A DNA stretch of 64,000 bases from Candidatus Planktophila vernalis (GCF_002288185.1 NZ_CP016776.1:1300005-1364004); one strand, 5' to 3'. Numbered from the stretch's first letter, positions 34,227 through 44,262 are shown. The notes: generated by a model not told the origin, from the sequence alone. Translations and numbers: made by a program.

Positions 34227-35119
34227 TTCAAAGACTCCATAGCTTTGAGAACTGCAATGCGCTCTGCAATAGGTGGATGAGTTGAAAACATCTTAGAGAC
34301 AGCTTTTGCATCCAATGGTGATTCAATCCAAATATGTGCAATTGAGTTTGATTTCTGATGCACAACTGTTGAATCTCGTTCTAATACTTCCAACGCACTG
34401 CGCAGCCCTGCAGGATTTCTTGTGAAAGCAACCGCAGTTGCATCAGCAAGTGATTCACGCTTGCGTGAAATAGCAGATTTTAAAAGCACTGCAGCAATTG
34501 GTGCCAAGATAAGAATAAGAAGTGAGAAAACTAGAAGTAATGGGTTGCCACCACTGCGGTCACGGTCTCTGCCGCCACCAAACCACATCATGCGCATCAA
34601 CATGTCACTCAAGATTGCAATAGCACCTGCTGTAGTTGCTGCAACTGCTGATACCAAAGTGTCGCGATTAGCAACGTGGGCTAATTCATGAGCAATAACG
34701 CCTTGCAGTTGATCACGATCCATGACATCTAAAATGCCTGTTGTGAAAGCTATAAGTGCGTGGTCTTGATTTCGACCAGTTGCAAAGGCGTTTGGCGCAC
34801 TATCAATAACTATTGCCACCTTTGGCATAGGTAGGCCGCTAGCAATAGTAATCTCTTGAATTAAACCAAATAACTTTGGGTTATCTGATTCTTGAATTAA
34901 CTTTGCACCAGTCATGGTTAAAACTAATTTGTCTGAACCGTAGTAAGAACCCCACACTGAAACCAAGGCAATACCAACTGCAAGTGGAACAATTGAAGTA
35001 GTTGATTGCCCAAAGTAAGTAAGAGCAGCGAGCGCCACAAGCCACACCAGCACGCCCATACCTATGAGCAGGACGATTGTCTTGCGGCGATTAGCCGCTT
35101 GTTGGGTTCTAAAGTTCAT
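34223..35119 (-). CDS. htpX: HtpX-like zinc metalloprotease (M48)
   Basis: A 298-residue membrane protease with two N-terminal helices, GVIAHELAHVANRDTL carrying the HExxH zinc site, two further helices and KRESLADATAVAFTRNPAGL with the third zinc ligand Glu. It degrades damaged membrane proteins. It follows lemA with a 1-bp overlap, the common lemA-htpX pairing. It converges with etfD, and the two stops share the palindrome CTAG. Confidence 0.92.
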   Translation of the reverse strand: MNFRTQQAANRRKTIVLLIGMGVLVWLVALAALTYFGQSTTSIVPLAVGIALVSVWGSYYGSDKLVLTMTGAKLIQESDNPKLFGLIQEITIASGLPMPKVAIVIDSAPNAFATGRNQDHALIAFTTGILDVMDRDQLQGVIAHELAHVANRDTLVSAVAATTAGAIAILSDMLMRMMWFGGGRDRDRSGGNPLLLVFSLLILILAPIAAVLLKSAISRKRESLADATAVAFTRNPAGLRSALEVLERDSTVVHQKSNSIAHIWIESPLDAKAVSKMFSTHPPIAERIAVLKAMESLN

Positions 35120-35670
35120 TAAAACTTAACGCTTGGAGCTTTGCGATCTTGTGGATCTTCAACTTCATAGAATTCGCGCTCAGTAACCTTTGCAAAACCT
35201 GCAAAGAAGTTAGTTGGCACGGTCTTCACTGCAGTGTTGAGTTCTCTCACATTGTCGTTATAGAACTGACGAGAGAAGGCAACTTTGTTCTCTGTTGTTG
35301 CTAACTCTTCTTGAAGTGAGATGAAGTTAGCTGATGCCTTTAGATCAGGGTAAGCCTCAGCAACTGCAAGTAATCCACGAAGTGCTTGTGTGAGCATTCC
35401 ATCAGCTGCGGCTGTGTCTGCAACTGTGCTGGCAGTTGTTGCCTTGGCACGTGCTGTAACGACTGCATCAAAAGTAGATTGTTCATGGGCTGCATATCCT
35501 TTAACTGTTTCAACAAGGTTAGGGATCAGATCAGCACGGCGCTTTAATTGAACTTCGATTTGTGCCCATGCTTCATCAACTGAGATGTTGAGGCGAATGA
35601 GGCGGTTGTATTGAGCAACAAAAAATAGGACGACTAGAGCGATGACACCGAGAACAATGATTATTTCCAT
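35119..35670 (-). CDS. lemA: LemA family protein
   Basis: A 183-residue protein with one N-terminal membrane helix (IIIVLGVIALVVLFFVAQYN) and a helical external domain. NISVDEAWAQIEVQLKRRADLIPNLVETVKGYAAHE is the family signature. LemA function is poorly defined; it is repeatedly linked to HtpX or to membrane stress. It is the first gene of the lemA-htpX operon. Confidence 0.92.
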   Translation of the reverse strand: MEIIIVLGVIALVVLFFVAQYNRLIRLNISVDEAWAQIEVQLKRRADLIPNLVETVKGYAAHEQSTFDAVVTARAKATTASTVADTAAADGMLTQALRGLLAVAEAYPDLKASANFISLQEELATTENKVAFSRQFYNDNVRELNTAVKTVPTNFFAGFAKVTEREFYEVEDPQDRKAPSVKF

Positions 35671-35713
35671 ACCTAATTAAACCCCCTTTTAGGCAGATTC
35701 ATTCCTTAAGTTT

Positions 35714-36292
35714 TTAGTCGATCTTTGATTTATGGAAGTTCAAAAACGAGCGTGAAGCCGTTGGGCCACGCTGACCTTGGTAGCGAGAGCCATACTTCTC
35801 ACTGCCGTATGGATGCTCGGCAGGGGATGAAAGTTTGATTAAGCACAATTGCCCAATCTTCATTCCTGGAAAGAGTTTGACTGGCAGGTTGGCAACATTG
35901 GAAAGCTCTAGAGTGATGTGACCACTAAAGCCTGGATCAATAAAACCTGCGGTGGAGTGAGTTAGAAGACCTAGGCGACCCAGTGAAGATTTACCTTCTA
36001 AGCGCCCAGCAATGTCATCGGGCAAAGTAATCACTTCATAGGTGCTGGCTAAAACAAACTCACCTGGGTGCAGGATGAAAGCTTCATCGCCTTCGGCGAT
36101 TACTTCACGGGTGAGCTCTGATTGCTCTATCGATGGATCAATAACGCTGTATTTATGGTTTTCAAAGACGCGAAAGTATTTATCGAGGCGAACATCGACC
36201 GATGAGGGCTGAATCATTGCCTCATGGAATGGTTCGCAGGCGACTCGGCCGGCTTTGATTTCGGCGAGGATGTCGCGATCACTGAGTAGCAC
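35714..36292 (-). CDS. dcd: dCTP deaminase (probably bifunctional dCTP deaminase/dUTPase)
   Basis: A 192-residue trimeric dUTPase-fold enzyme. [41 protein letters not shown] (with the catalytic Glu region) and the tail [16 protein letters not shown] are seen. The QGQRGPT-S-R tail matches the mycobacterial DCD-DUT, which makes dUMP directly. It feeds thymidylate synthesis. The start is a GTG with TAGGGT ending six nucleotides upstream, so it is probably leaderless. It diverges from the fadE gene. Confidence 0.92.
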   Translation of the reverse strand: MLLSDRDILAEIKAGRVACEPFHEAMIQPSSVDVRLDKYFRVFENHKYSVIDPSIEQSELTREVIAEGDEAFILHPGEFVLASTYEVITLPDDIAGRLEGKSSLGRLGLLTHSTAGFIDPGFSGHITLELSNVANLPVKLFPGMKIGQLCLIKLSSPAEHPYGSEKYGSRYQGQRGPTASRSFLNFHKSKID

Positions 36293-36385
36293 GCGCTGAC
36301 CCTATCTTGGATTAGAGAGCCAACGGGGCATCGAAATACGCTCATTAGGGTTGCATAAGTTACTGGTGGGTAGCATTATTTGCCC

Positions 36386-38212
36386 ATGAGCCATTACATA
36401 GCCAACCTGCGAGATATTGAATTCTGCCTCTTTGACCTTCTGGGGCGCGAGAAAGTCATGGGTACATCTTTGTACGCAGATCTTGATCGTGACACTGCAA
36501 TGGGCATGCTCGAGGAAATGAAGCGCTTATGTGAGAACGATCTTGCAGCATCTTTTGTTGAAGGCGATCGTGTTGGTGCGATTCTTAATAAAGAAACAGG
36601 AAATGTCACGCTTCCTGAAAGCTTTAAGAAATCTTATAAGGCATATGTTGATGGTGAGTGGTGGCGCGTTGATGCACCAGTTGAACTAGGTGGAATGAAG
36701 ATTCCTCCATCAGTGCGCTGGGCAATTGCTGAAATGGTTTTAGGTTCAAATCCTGCAATTCATATCTATGCCTCAGGTTATGCATTTGCTCAAGTTGCAT
36801 ACGTTCTTGGAACAGATGAACAAAAGAAGATTGCAAAGTTGATGGTGGATAAGCACTGGGGTGCAACGATGCAGCTAACTGAACCAGATGCTGGTTCAGA
36901 TGTTGGTGCAGGTCGCACAAAGGCTGTGGCACAACCTGATGGAACCTGGCACATCACTGGAACAAAGCGCTACATCACTTCAGGGGACGCCGACTTCTAT
37001 GACAACGTAGTTCACTTTGTCCTTGCTCGTCGTGAAGGCGGGGGACCTGGAACTAAAGGTCTTTCACTATTTTTGATTCCTAAATTTATGTTTGATTTTG
37101 AAACAGGTGAGATGGGCAAGCGCAATGGTGTCTATGTCACTGCGCTAGAAGACAAGATGGGCCTTAATGTCTCAGCTACCTGTGAAGTTAACTTAGGTGA
37201 GCATGAGCCTGCAGTTGGCTATCTATTAGGTGAAGTGCATGAAGGTATTGCACAGATGTTTAAAGTTATTGAGTTTGCTCGCATGATGGTTGGAACTAAG
37301 GCAATTGCAACGCTTTCAACTGGATACCAACAAGCTCTGGCATATGCCAAAGAGCGCGTGCAGGGCGGGGATATGAAGGTAATGAATGACAAGGCTTCAC
37401 CTCGTGTGACCATCATTAAGCACCCTGATGTGCGCCGCTCGTTAATGGTTCAAAAGTCCTATTCAGAGGGTATGCGCGCACTTGTTCTCTACACAGCCTC
37501 AATCCAAGATGAGATTGAGTTAGCTGAAAAGGCAGGAGATAAAGAGCGCTCTGCAGACATGATTGCACTCAATGATTTGTTACTGCCAGTAGTTAAAGGT
37601 TACGGATCAGAGAAGTCATGGACACTTCTTGGTACTGAATCACTTCAAACATTTGGTGGTGCTGGATTTACTCGTGACTGGCCCATTGAACAATATGTTC
37701 GCGATGCCAAGATCGACACCTTGTATGAGGGCACAACAGCTATTCAAGGCCTTGATTTCTTCTTCCGCAAAATCGTTAAAGATGGCGGACGAGCAATTGG
37801 TTTGCTTGGCAAAGAGATTGCAACATTTGCCAAAACCGGTGGTTCTAACGCTGAAGAGAAAACAGCACTTCTCAAGGCACTCGATGACCTCAATGCCATT
37901 ATTGCTGTGTTGGTTGGTCATGCGATGGAATCACAAACTGATGCAGTCAAGATTTATAAGGTTGGTTTAAACACATCTCGCTGCCTCATGGCCGTGGGTG
38001 ACATCATCACTTCTTGGCTACTTCTGCGCCAAGCAGATATTGCAGTTGAAAAACTGCCAACTGCAACAAGCAAAGATAAAGATTTCTATACAGGCAAAAT
38101 CGCTGCAGCGCAGTTCTTTGTTAAGAACTACTTGCCTCATATCACCGCAGATCGCAAGATTGTGGAAGCAACTGATGGCTCCATCATGGAACTACCTGAG
38201 AGTGCCTTTTAA
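36386..38212 (+). CDS. Acyl-CoA dehydrogenase, FadE5-like
   Basis: A 608-residue flavoprotein, the length of the long FadE5-type enzymes (about 610). Motifs: [13 protein letters not shown] and [12 protein letters not shown] (FAD and acyl site), [31 protein letters not shown] with the catalytic Glu, and an extra C-terminal helical domain. It oxidises acyl-CoA in beta-oxidation; electrons would go through ETF to the EtfD-like protein encoded nearby. I choose the ATG at 36386 over a TTG two codons upstream. CATTAT ends six nucleotides before it. Confidence 0.92.
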   Translation: MSHYIANLRDIEFCLFDLLGREKVMGTSLYADLDRDTAMGMLEEMKRLCENDLAASFVEGDRVGAILNKETGNVTLPESFKKSYKAYVDGEWWRVDAPVELGGMKIPPSVRWAIAEMVLGSNPAIHIYASGYAFAQVAYVLGTDEQKKIAKLMVDKHWGATMQLTEPDAGSDVGAGRTKAVAQPDGTWHITGTKRYITSGDADFYDNVVHFVLARREGGGPGTKGLSLFLIPKFMFDFETGEMGKRNGVYVTALEDKMGLNVSATCEVNLGEHEPAVGYLLGEVHEGIAQMFKVIEFARMMVGTKAIATLSTGYQQALAYAKERVQGGDMKVMNDKASPRVTIIKHPDVRRSLMVQKSYSEGMRALVLYTASIQDEIELAEKAGDKERSADMIALNDLLLPVVKGYGSEKSWTLLGTESLQTFGGAGFTRDWPIEQYVRDAKIDTLYEGTTAIQGLDFFFRKIVKDGGRAIGLLGKEIATFAKTGGSNAEEKTALLKALDDLNAIIAVLVGHAMESQTDAVKIYKVGLNTSRCLMAVGDIITSWLLLRQADIAVEKLPTATSKDKDFYTGKIAAAQFFVKNYLPHITADRKIVEATDGSIMELPESAF

Positions 38213-38229
38213 ACCGCTATCCTTGCTAG

Positions 38230-39150
38230 ATGTTCACGCGCTATAAAGGAGAAATCCTCACCTTACTAGGCGCTATCGCTTTCTCCTTTAATGGAGTTAT
38301 TGCCAAGTTAGTTCTAACTTCTGGGCTTTCATCCATGCGCTTAACGCAGGTGCGCTGCGGCGGAGCTTTTATCTTTCTTGGAATTTTTATGTTTATTCGC
38401 TACCGCGAAAAATTAAAAGCTAAAAGGCAAGAGCTTCCTTGGCTTTTTGCATACGGAATCATTGGTTTTCTACTCGTCCAGACCCTGTATTTCGTGGCTA
38501 TCCAGCGTCTTAACGTCTCTGTGGCCTTAATCCTTGAGTTCACAGCCCCAATCTGGATTGTGTTGTGGCTGCGCTTTGTTAAGCACAAGGTTGTTCCACC
38601 GCTGATGTGGATTGCGATCTTCTTAGCATTTGGTGGTCTTGTTCTGATTGCCCAGGTTTGGAAAGGTCAAACCTTAGATCCTATTGGTGTTAGCACAGCG
38701 CTTTTATGTGGAATTGTTTTAGCTGGCTTTTTCTTACTCGGTGAAAAACTCACAGCCACGCGCGATGTTGAATCACTCATGGTTTATGGACTTGGCTTTG
38801 CATCTCTTGCATTAGCAGTTGCAATGCCGCTGTGGTCATATCCCGTAGATATCTTTACCAAATCAATGAATCTGCAGGGTCGCTTTGAAGCATTTGATCT
38901 ACCTGGTTGGGTATTAATCGCTTGGGTAATAATTATGGGAACAATTGTTCCTTACATGCTCATTCTTAAAGGTTTGAAATTACTCTCTGCTTCCACAAGT
39001 AGTGTTATGGGAATGGCAGAGCCGGTATTAGCTGGTGTCTTTGCTTGGATCTGGTTATCTGAAACCTGGAACTTCATTCAATTAGTTGGTGGAGTAACAG
39101 TAATAATCGGAATTATCTTGGCCGATAAGGCCCGTTCAGCTGCGCATTAA
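38230..39150 (+). CDS. EamA/DMT-family exporter
   Basis: A 306-residue protein with ten predicted helices in two EamA repeats. ALILEFTAPIWIVLWL (first repeat) and GMAEPVLAGVFAWIWLSE (second repeat) are the E-P/W-containing core motifs. Members export amino acids or other small metabolites; the substrate here is unknown. A TATCCT box ends six nucleotides before ATG, inside the fadE end, so it has its own leaderless promoter candidate. Its stop abuts the dnaB stop. Confidence 0.85.
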   Translation: MFTRYKGEILTLLGAIAFSFNGVIAKLVLTSGLSSMRLTQVRCGGAFIFLGIFMFIRYREKLKAKRQELPWLFAYGIIGFLLVQTLYFVAIQRLNVSVALILEFTAPIWIVLWLRFVKHKVVPPLMWIAIFLAFGGLVLIAQVWKGQTLDPIGVSTALLCGIVLAGFFLLGEKLTATRDVESLMVYGLGFASLALAVAMPLWSYPVDIFTKSMNLQGRFEAFDLPGWVLIAWVIIMGTIVPYMLILKGLKLLSASTSSVMGMAEPVLAGVFAWIWLSETWNFIQLVGGVTVIIGIILADKARSAAH

Positions 39151-40599
39151 TTAAGCGCCGAAGGAAGTATCTTCCGTAGTTCCAGCTTCGCGTTGTTGTG
39201 TCCAGTCTTGTCCACCACCAGGGTTTTGTGGCATGTCATAGAAGCGTGCATAGTGAAGTTGTGCTGAAACTGTGATTGTTCTGGTTGGTCCGTTACGGTG
39301 CTTAGCAACAATTAAATCTGCTTCACCTGTTCGGTTTTGCTGGTCATACATATCATCGCGGTGTAGCAAGATAACTACGTCAGCATCTTGTTCGATAGAA
39401 CCTGATTCACGAAGATCAGAGAGCATCGGCTTCTTATCTGAGCGTTGTTCAGGTGAACGGTTGAGCTGTGAGATGGCAATAACAGGGATGTTGAGCTCTT
39501 TAGCCATTAACTTCAAGTGACGAGAGAACTCAGATACTTCTTGTTGGCGGTTCTCAACCTTTTTACCTGATGACATCAACTGCAAGTAGTCGATAACAAT
39601 GAGCTTTAAGTTATGGCGCTGCTTAAGGCGTCGTGCTTTAGCACGGATCTCCATCATTGAAAGATTTGGTGAATCATCGATAAACAAGGGAGCTTCAGAG
39701 ATCTCACCCATTCGACGTGCAAGACGTGACCATTCATCATCGGAGAGTGTGCCGGCACGAATGTTATTTAAACCAACGCGTGCTTCGGCTGAGAGCATAC
39801 GCATGGTGATTTCTGATTTAGACATTTCAAGAGAGAAGATGACAGAGGTTTGTCCTTCATGAATGGAGGTGTGACGGGCAATATCTAGACCTAGCGTTGA
39901 TTTACCCATTGCAGGACGTGCAGCCAAGATAATCATGTTACCTGGATGGAATCCATGAGTAAGAGCATCAAGATCTTTAAATCCGCTCTTCACACCTTCA
40001 ATACCAATACCTTTTGAGATTGCTTCAATCTCATCGAGAGCTTGTGGAAGAAGAGTTGAGAGTTGAACGTAATCCTCTGATGCACGGCGCTCTGTTACTG
40101 CATAGACCTCAGCCTGTGCTTGATCCACCATGTCATCGACTTCACCTTCTGAGGTGTAACCGAGTTGAACAATCTTTGTTCCAGCTTCAACCAAGCGGCG
40201 CATGATTGCATGTTCGCGAACAATCTTTGCGTAGTAACCAGCGTTAGCTGCTGTTGGAACTGAAGAGATAAGAGTGTGAAGATAAGGAGCACCACCAGCA
40301 CGTGCAATGTCACCACGCTTAGTTAACTCAGATGAGACTGTTACAGCATCTACTGGTTCACCGCGGCCATACAAATCAATAATTGCATCGTAAATTAACT
40401 CATGTGCCGGACGATAGAAATCGCGATCGCGAATAATTTCAATAACATCTGCGATTGCATCTTTAGATAAGAGCATTCCACCTAAAACAGATTGTTCTGC
40501 AATGAGATCTTGTGGTGGTGTGCGCTCAAAATCTGCACCAATAGAGGAGATGTTTGTATCGCGCGGTGCGCGATTACTAGGAAGTTCTGCGATGCTCAC
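39151..40599 (-). CDS. dnaB: Replicative DNA helicase DnaB
   Basis: A 482-residue hexameric helicase, without an intein. The N-terminal domain has PPQDLIAEQSVLGGMLLSKDAI, and the RecA-like domain has ILAARPAMGKST (Walker A), LIVIDYLQLM (Walker B) and SGSIEQDADVVILLHRD. It unwinds DNA at the fork. The start is a GTG with GGAGG eight nucleotides upstream. A cluster of DnaA-box-like 9-mers lies 96-171 bp upstream. Confidence 0.97.
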   Translation of the reverse strand: MSIAELPSNRAPRDTNISSIGADFERTPPQDLIAEQSVLGGMLLSKDAIADVIEIIRDRDFYRPAHELIYDAIIDLYGRGEPVDAVTVSSELTKRGDIARAGGAPYLHTLISSVPTAANAGYYAKIVREHAIMRRLVEAGTKIVQLGYTSEGEVDDMVDQAQAEVYAVTERRASEDYVQLSTLLPQALDEIEAISKGIGIEGVKSGFKDLDALTHGFHPGNMIILAARPAMGKSTLGLDIARHTSIHEGQTSVIFSLEMSKSEITMRMLSAEARVGLNNIRAGTLSDDEWSRLARRMGEISEAPLFIDDSPNLSMMEIRAKARRLKQRHNLKLIVIDYLQLMSSGKKVENRQQEVSEFSRHLKLMAKELNIPVIAISQLNRSPEQRSDKKPMLSDLRESGSIEQDADVVILLHRDDMYDQQNRTGEADLIVAKHRNGPTRTITVSAQLHYARFYDMPQNPGGGQDWTQQREAGTTEDTSFGA

Positions 40600-40874
40600 G
40601 CGTATAACCTCCCATTAGCCACTGACAAGTGAATTCCTTGTAGGCGTAACTTAGGTGCCAGCACCTCTTATAGGCGAGAAATCATGCGGGGTGATGGGGA
40701 TAAAGCTGTGGGTAAGTGGGTGGATAAGCGTGTTTTCCTGTGTACAAAGCGGTGGATGAATTGTGGGTAAGTGGTGAGAGGTAACCCCTAATCTGAAAAA
40801 GTGCAGGTCAGAGGCGCATCTTTTTACAGTGCGTTGTGCATAAAAGTATTTTTGTAAATCTTAAATCGTGAGAT
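40600..40874. other. Longest intergenic gap, upstream of dnaB
   Basis: 275 bp without a plausible gene. It holds the dnaB leader with GGAGG, and a GT-rich core (40695-40770) with several DnaA-box-like sequences. The part next to the oxidoreductase gene (40800-40874) shows no clear terminator. Confidence 0.7.
40695..40770 (+). promoter_or_regulatory. Cluster of DnaA-box-like 9-mers
   Basis: Four 9-mers, each one base off TGTGGATAA (reverse of the DnaA box TTATCCACA), occur in one orientation: TGGGGATAA (40695), TGTGGGTAA (40707), GGTGGATAA (40719) and TGTGGGTAA (40762). Weaker copies are TGTGTACAA (40739) and GGTGGATGA (40751). The first three are spaced exactly 12 bp. They lie upstream of dnaB. 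Confidence 0.55.
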
Positions 40875-43325
40875 TTAACAACGAATACGCTCGTTAGCTG
40901 GATCAAAGAGTGGCTCTGCACATATAACACCCGTGCGCCAATTACCAAAGAACTCAACGTCCACACTTGTTCCAACGCCTGTGTGCTCGATTGGTAGGTA
41001 GGCATAAGCAATAGCTTTTTTGATTGTGTAGCCCTGGCCACCAGATTTAATACGCCCAACAATCTTTGATCCAATGCGAATTGGTTCTGATCCAAATGGC
41101 ACACATGTCATGTCATCAAATGTGATTGCAACTAATTTACGTGAAAGATTACTTTGCGCAGCAATAGCTGCTTCCTTGCCATGGAATTTCTCTTTCTTAA
41201 GTGAGACTGCAAAGCCAAGCCCTGCCTCATAAGGATTAGTTTCCGTGTTTATCTCACCTGCCCAAGCGCGATAACCCTTTTCAAGTCTTAGGGATTCGAT
41301 TGCGCGGTAGCCACAGGCTTTTATTCCCTGTGCTTTACCTGCCGCCATAATCTTTTCCCACAGCTCTAATCCTTGTTCGGTTGGAACATAGAGTTCCCAA
41401 CCCAGCTCACCAACATAGGTAAGTCTTGTTGCGCGCACTTTAATATCACCCACAGTAATTTCCTGTGAACTCATAAATGGAAAAGCTGCGTGAGAGAGAT
41501 CTGTGCTGGTTAACGATTGCAAAATCGCTCTGGACTTTGGTCCCATGATTCCAAAGCAAGCAAGTTCCTTTGTAATATTTGTAATCTCAACACCATCAAA
41601 GGAATGTTCGCGGCGCATCTTTTCTAACCAACCAAAGTCATGAACCGAAAAGGCAGTTCCTGTGACGATCATGAATTCATTCTCTGCTGTCTGTGTGACG
41701 GTGTAGTCAGATTCAATGCCAGCTTTTGAGTTAAGAGCCTGTGTGTATGTTGTTTTGCCAACACCTTTGACAACATTATTTGCACATACATAGTTGAGGA
41801 ATTCTCCTGCTCGAGCCCCACTTATGCGGGCTTTAGCAAAGCTAGATTCATCAAATAAACCAGCGTTATTACGGGTTGCATAGTGCTCTACTTGCACCGC
41901 ACTTGACCAGTGATTTCCTAGCCAATCCTTTGGGCGCAGTGCATCGTTGCCAATATTGGTTGCATAGAAATTGACGCGCTCCCATGATGATTTCTCACCG
42001 AATACTGCGCCATTTGCTTTGTGCCACTCATAGACAGGGGACATAAATTTAGGTCTAGCTGATTTGCGTTCTTCACTTGGGTAGTGGATGTCGTAGTACT
42101 GCTCATAGTTTTCTGTGATGCGCTGCAAAGTGAAATCAGGGGATTCATAAGATGCGCCAAAGCGTTTGATATCCATATGCCATAGATCCATCGTTGGCTC
42201 ACCTGCAACAACCCACTCTGCAACTACTTTGCCAATTCCACCTGCTCCTGCAATACCGTGGGCACAAAAGCCTGCAGCGACAAAGAAACCACCAACGGAA
42301 GTTTCACCTAAGCAGAACTCATTATCTGGTGTGAAGCCCTCTGGGCCATTGATAAAGCTTTTAATTCCAACTTCTGCCATCTTAGGAACACGCTTTTGTG
42401 ATGCTTCAGCGATATCTGTGAAACGATCCCAATCTTCTGCCAACAATGAGTTATTAAAGTTTGCAGGAATGTCATCAATGTTGTTGTAGTCAGCAGACCA
42501 AGCCTTTGATGTGCGCTCATATCCACCCATCAGAAGTCCTGATACTTCTTGGCGGAAGTAAATCAAATTGTCTGGATCACGAAGTGAAGGCAAAAATGGG
42601 GCATCTTGTGGCATAAAGTTTTCTGTAATTAAGTATTGGTGACTCATTGGAACAATTGGCACGCGAACATTGACCATGCGTGCTATTTGCGGTGCATACA
42701 TTCCACCGCAGTTAACAACTATTTCGCATTCAATCTCACCTTTATCGGTGACAACACTGCTGACTCTTCCATTCGTTGTTTTAATCTCAAGGACTCTGGT
42801 GTGTGTGAAGATTTGAACGCCTTGTCGTCTCGCACCGGCCGCCAGCGCCATTGCCAGCTGTGAAGGGTCGACTTGGCCATCTGAGGCCATATAACAGGCG
42901 CCAACAACACCTTCTAGGTCAATGAGAGGAAAGAGATCTTGAGCCTCTTTAGGAGAGATCTCTTTTAATTCTAAACCAAAAGTTTTAGCCCAACCGATTT
43001 GTCTGCGGATCTCTTGCATGCGCTCAGGAGTCGATGCCAACTTAATACTGCCGCACTCACGCCAACTTGGGGGCGTCTCAGTTTGTTGCAGTTTTCTATA
43101 GAGATCAACGGAGTGCATATTCATCAGCGTCAGCGTTGGATCTGCGCGCAGTTGACCCACAAGGCCTGCGCTATGGAATGTGGAGCCACTGGTGAGTTCG
43201 TTTCTATCCAGCAAAATGACATCTTTTTCGCCAAGCTCGGCTAAATGATAGGCAACCGAAGTTCCGCCCACGCCACCACCAATAATGATGATTTTTGCTC
43301 GGGTTGGAACTACTGACACGGCCAC
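40875..43325 (-). CDS. FAD-dependent oxidoreductase with GcvT domain (dimethylglycine/sarcosine oxidase-like)
   Basis: An 816-residue protein when started at the GTG at 43325. IIIIGGGVGGTSVAYHLAELG binds FAD (DAO fold), and STFHSAGLVGQLR and GGYERTS follow. The second half is a GcvT/aminomethyltransferase domain pair (DESSFAKARISGARAGEFL, GYRAIESLRLEKGYRAWAGEI) that accepts the one-carbon unit onto tetrahydrofolate. This is the layout of dimethylglycine/sarcosine dehydrogenases, which strip N-methyl groups. A TACATT box ends six nucleotides before the GTG. The exact substrate is not readable. Confidence 0.85.
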   Translation of the reverse strand: MAVSVVPTRAKIIIIGGGVGGTSVAYHLAELGEKDVILLDRNELTSGSTFHSAGLVGQLRADPTLTLMNMHSVDLYRKLQQTETPPSWRECGSIKLASTPERMQEIRRQIGWAKTFGLELKEISPKEAQDLFPLIDLEGVVGACYMASDGQVDPSQLAMALAAGARRQGVQIFTHTRVLEIKTTNGRVSSVVTDKGEIECEIVVNCGGMYAPQIARMVNVRVPIVPMSHQYLITENFMPQDAPFLPSLRDPDNLIYFRQEVSGLLMGGYERTSKAWSADYNNIDDIPANFNNSLLAEDWDRFTDIAEASQKRVPKMAEVGIKSFINGPEGFTPDNEFCLGETSVGGFFVAAGFCAHGIAGAGGIGKVVAEWVVAGEPTMDLWHMDIKRFGASYESPDFTLQRITENYEQYYDIHYPSEERKSARPKFMSPVYEWHKANGAVFGEKSSWERVNFYATNIGNDALRPKDWLGNHWSSAVQVEHYATRNNAGLFDESSFAKARISGARAGEFLNYVCANNVVKGVGKTTYTQALNSKAGIESDYTVTQTAENEFMIVTGTAFSVHDFGWLEKMRREHSFDGVEITNITKELACFGIMGPKSRAILQSLTSTDLSHAAFPFMSSQEITVGDIKVRATRLTYVGELGWELYVPTEQGLELWEKIMAAGKAQGIKACGYRAIESLRLEKGYRAWAGEINTETNPYEAGLGFAVSLKKEKFHGKEAAIAAQSNLSRKLVAITFDDMTCVPFGSEPIRIGSKIVGRIKSGGQGYTIKKAIAYAYLPIEHTGVGTSVDVEFFGNWRTGVICAEPLFDPANERIRC

Positions 43326-43331
43326 ATATGA

Positions 43332-43341
43332 AATGTATCCT
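43332..43341. promoter_or_regulatory. Overlapping face-to-face -10 boxes
   Basis: The minus-strand box TACATT (43337-43332) serves the FAD oxidoreductase GTG at 43325; the plus-strand box TATCCT (43336-43341) serves the kinase GTG at 43348. Each ends six nucleotides before its start codon, and the two boxes share two base pairs. Confidence 0.5.
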
Positions 43342-43347
43342 GAATGC

Positions 43348-44262
43348 GTGTCTGACGATAGTGTCCTTGAGCAAGAGTTCGGTGAACGTTTCAATAAAAT
43401 CGCCCTGCTCAAAGCCCGCACATCTATTAAAGAACTATCCGGGGGATTAACCAATAGAAACTTTCTTATAGAAACTCCTGCCGATAAATATGTGGCCCGA
43501 GTCTCTAGTAACTCCTCGAACTTTCTAGCAATCGATAGAGGCTCTGAATTTATAAACACCACAATTGCCGGCAAAGGCGGCGTGGGAGCCGAAGTGTTGG
43601 ATTACATTCCCGGTGAAGGTTTACTTCTTATTTCCTACATCAGCGGCAAAACCTTTGGGGCAGATGATGTTGCCGCGAACTTGCCCCGCATTGCTACAAG
43701 TTTGCGCAACCTGCACGCACTTGAGCCTTTTGATCATGAGTTCAATATGTTTAATACACAGAGTAATTATTTTAAGATAGTAAAAGATCAGGGCTTTAGA
43801 GTTCCAGATGGTTATGTGGATTTTGAACCTATGGTTGCGCAAATCAAAAAAGCTTTTGAAGTTCTCTTTGAAGGATTGGTGCCCTGTAATAATGATTTAT
43901 TGCCAGGCAATTTCATTGATGATGGAAAGAAAATCTGGCTTATTGACTATGAATACTCAGGAAATAACGATGCCTGCTTCGAGATTGGCAACGTTTGGGC
44001 AGAGGCATTTCAACCTATTGAGGCGCTAGAAGAGTTAGTCACCGCCTACTACGGCGCACATCGCCCCGACAAAGTTGCACGTGCTTGGCTATGGGCCTTG
44101 ATGGCAAAGTATGGATGGACTCTCTGGGCATCAATTCAAGATTCAGTAAGTGAGATTGAATTTGATTTCTGGGAGTGGGGAATGTCTAAATACGATTTAG
44201 CTAGAAGTGAATTTACAAGTGAGTACTTCAAGAAAGCTTTGGTAGCTGTTACAACGAAATAA
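43348..44262 (+). CDS. Choline/ethanolamine-kinase-like phosphotransferase
   Basis: A 304-residue APH-fold kinase. LSGGLTNRNFLIETPADKYVARV is the nucleotide-binding start, LVPCNNDLLPGNFI is the Brenner motif (the usual His is Asn, the catalytic Asp is kept) and IWLIDYEYSGNNDACFEIGN holds the Mg-binding Asp. It resembles choline kinase/LicA proteins. I start at the GTG at 43348 because TATCCT ends six nucleotides upstream; an ATG at 43333 is the alternative. Being opposite an N-methyl-oxidising enzyme fits a role in choline or related amine metabolism (inference). Confidence 0.7.
   Translation: MSDDSVLEQEFGERFNKIALLKARTSIKELSGGLTNRNFLIETPADKYVARVSSNSSNFLAIDRGSEFINTTIAGKGGVGAEVLDYIPGEGLLLISYISGKTFGADDVAANLPRIATSLRNLHALEPFDHEFNMFNTQSNYFKIVKDQGFRVPDGYVDFEPMVAQIKKAFEVLFEGLVPCNNDLLPGNFIDDGKKIWLIDYEYSGNNDACFEIGNVWAEAFQPIEALEELVTAYYGAHRPDKVARAWLWALMAKYGWTLWASIQDSVSEIEFDFWEWGMSKYDLARSEFTSEYFKKALVAVTTK

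Noticed and set aside
43333..43335. ATG as start of the choline-kinase-like gene
   Set aside because: Not excluded, but the GTG at 43348 has a TATCCT box at the same 6-nt distance seen in other genes here, and no ribosome-binding site supports the ATG.
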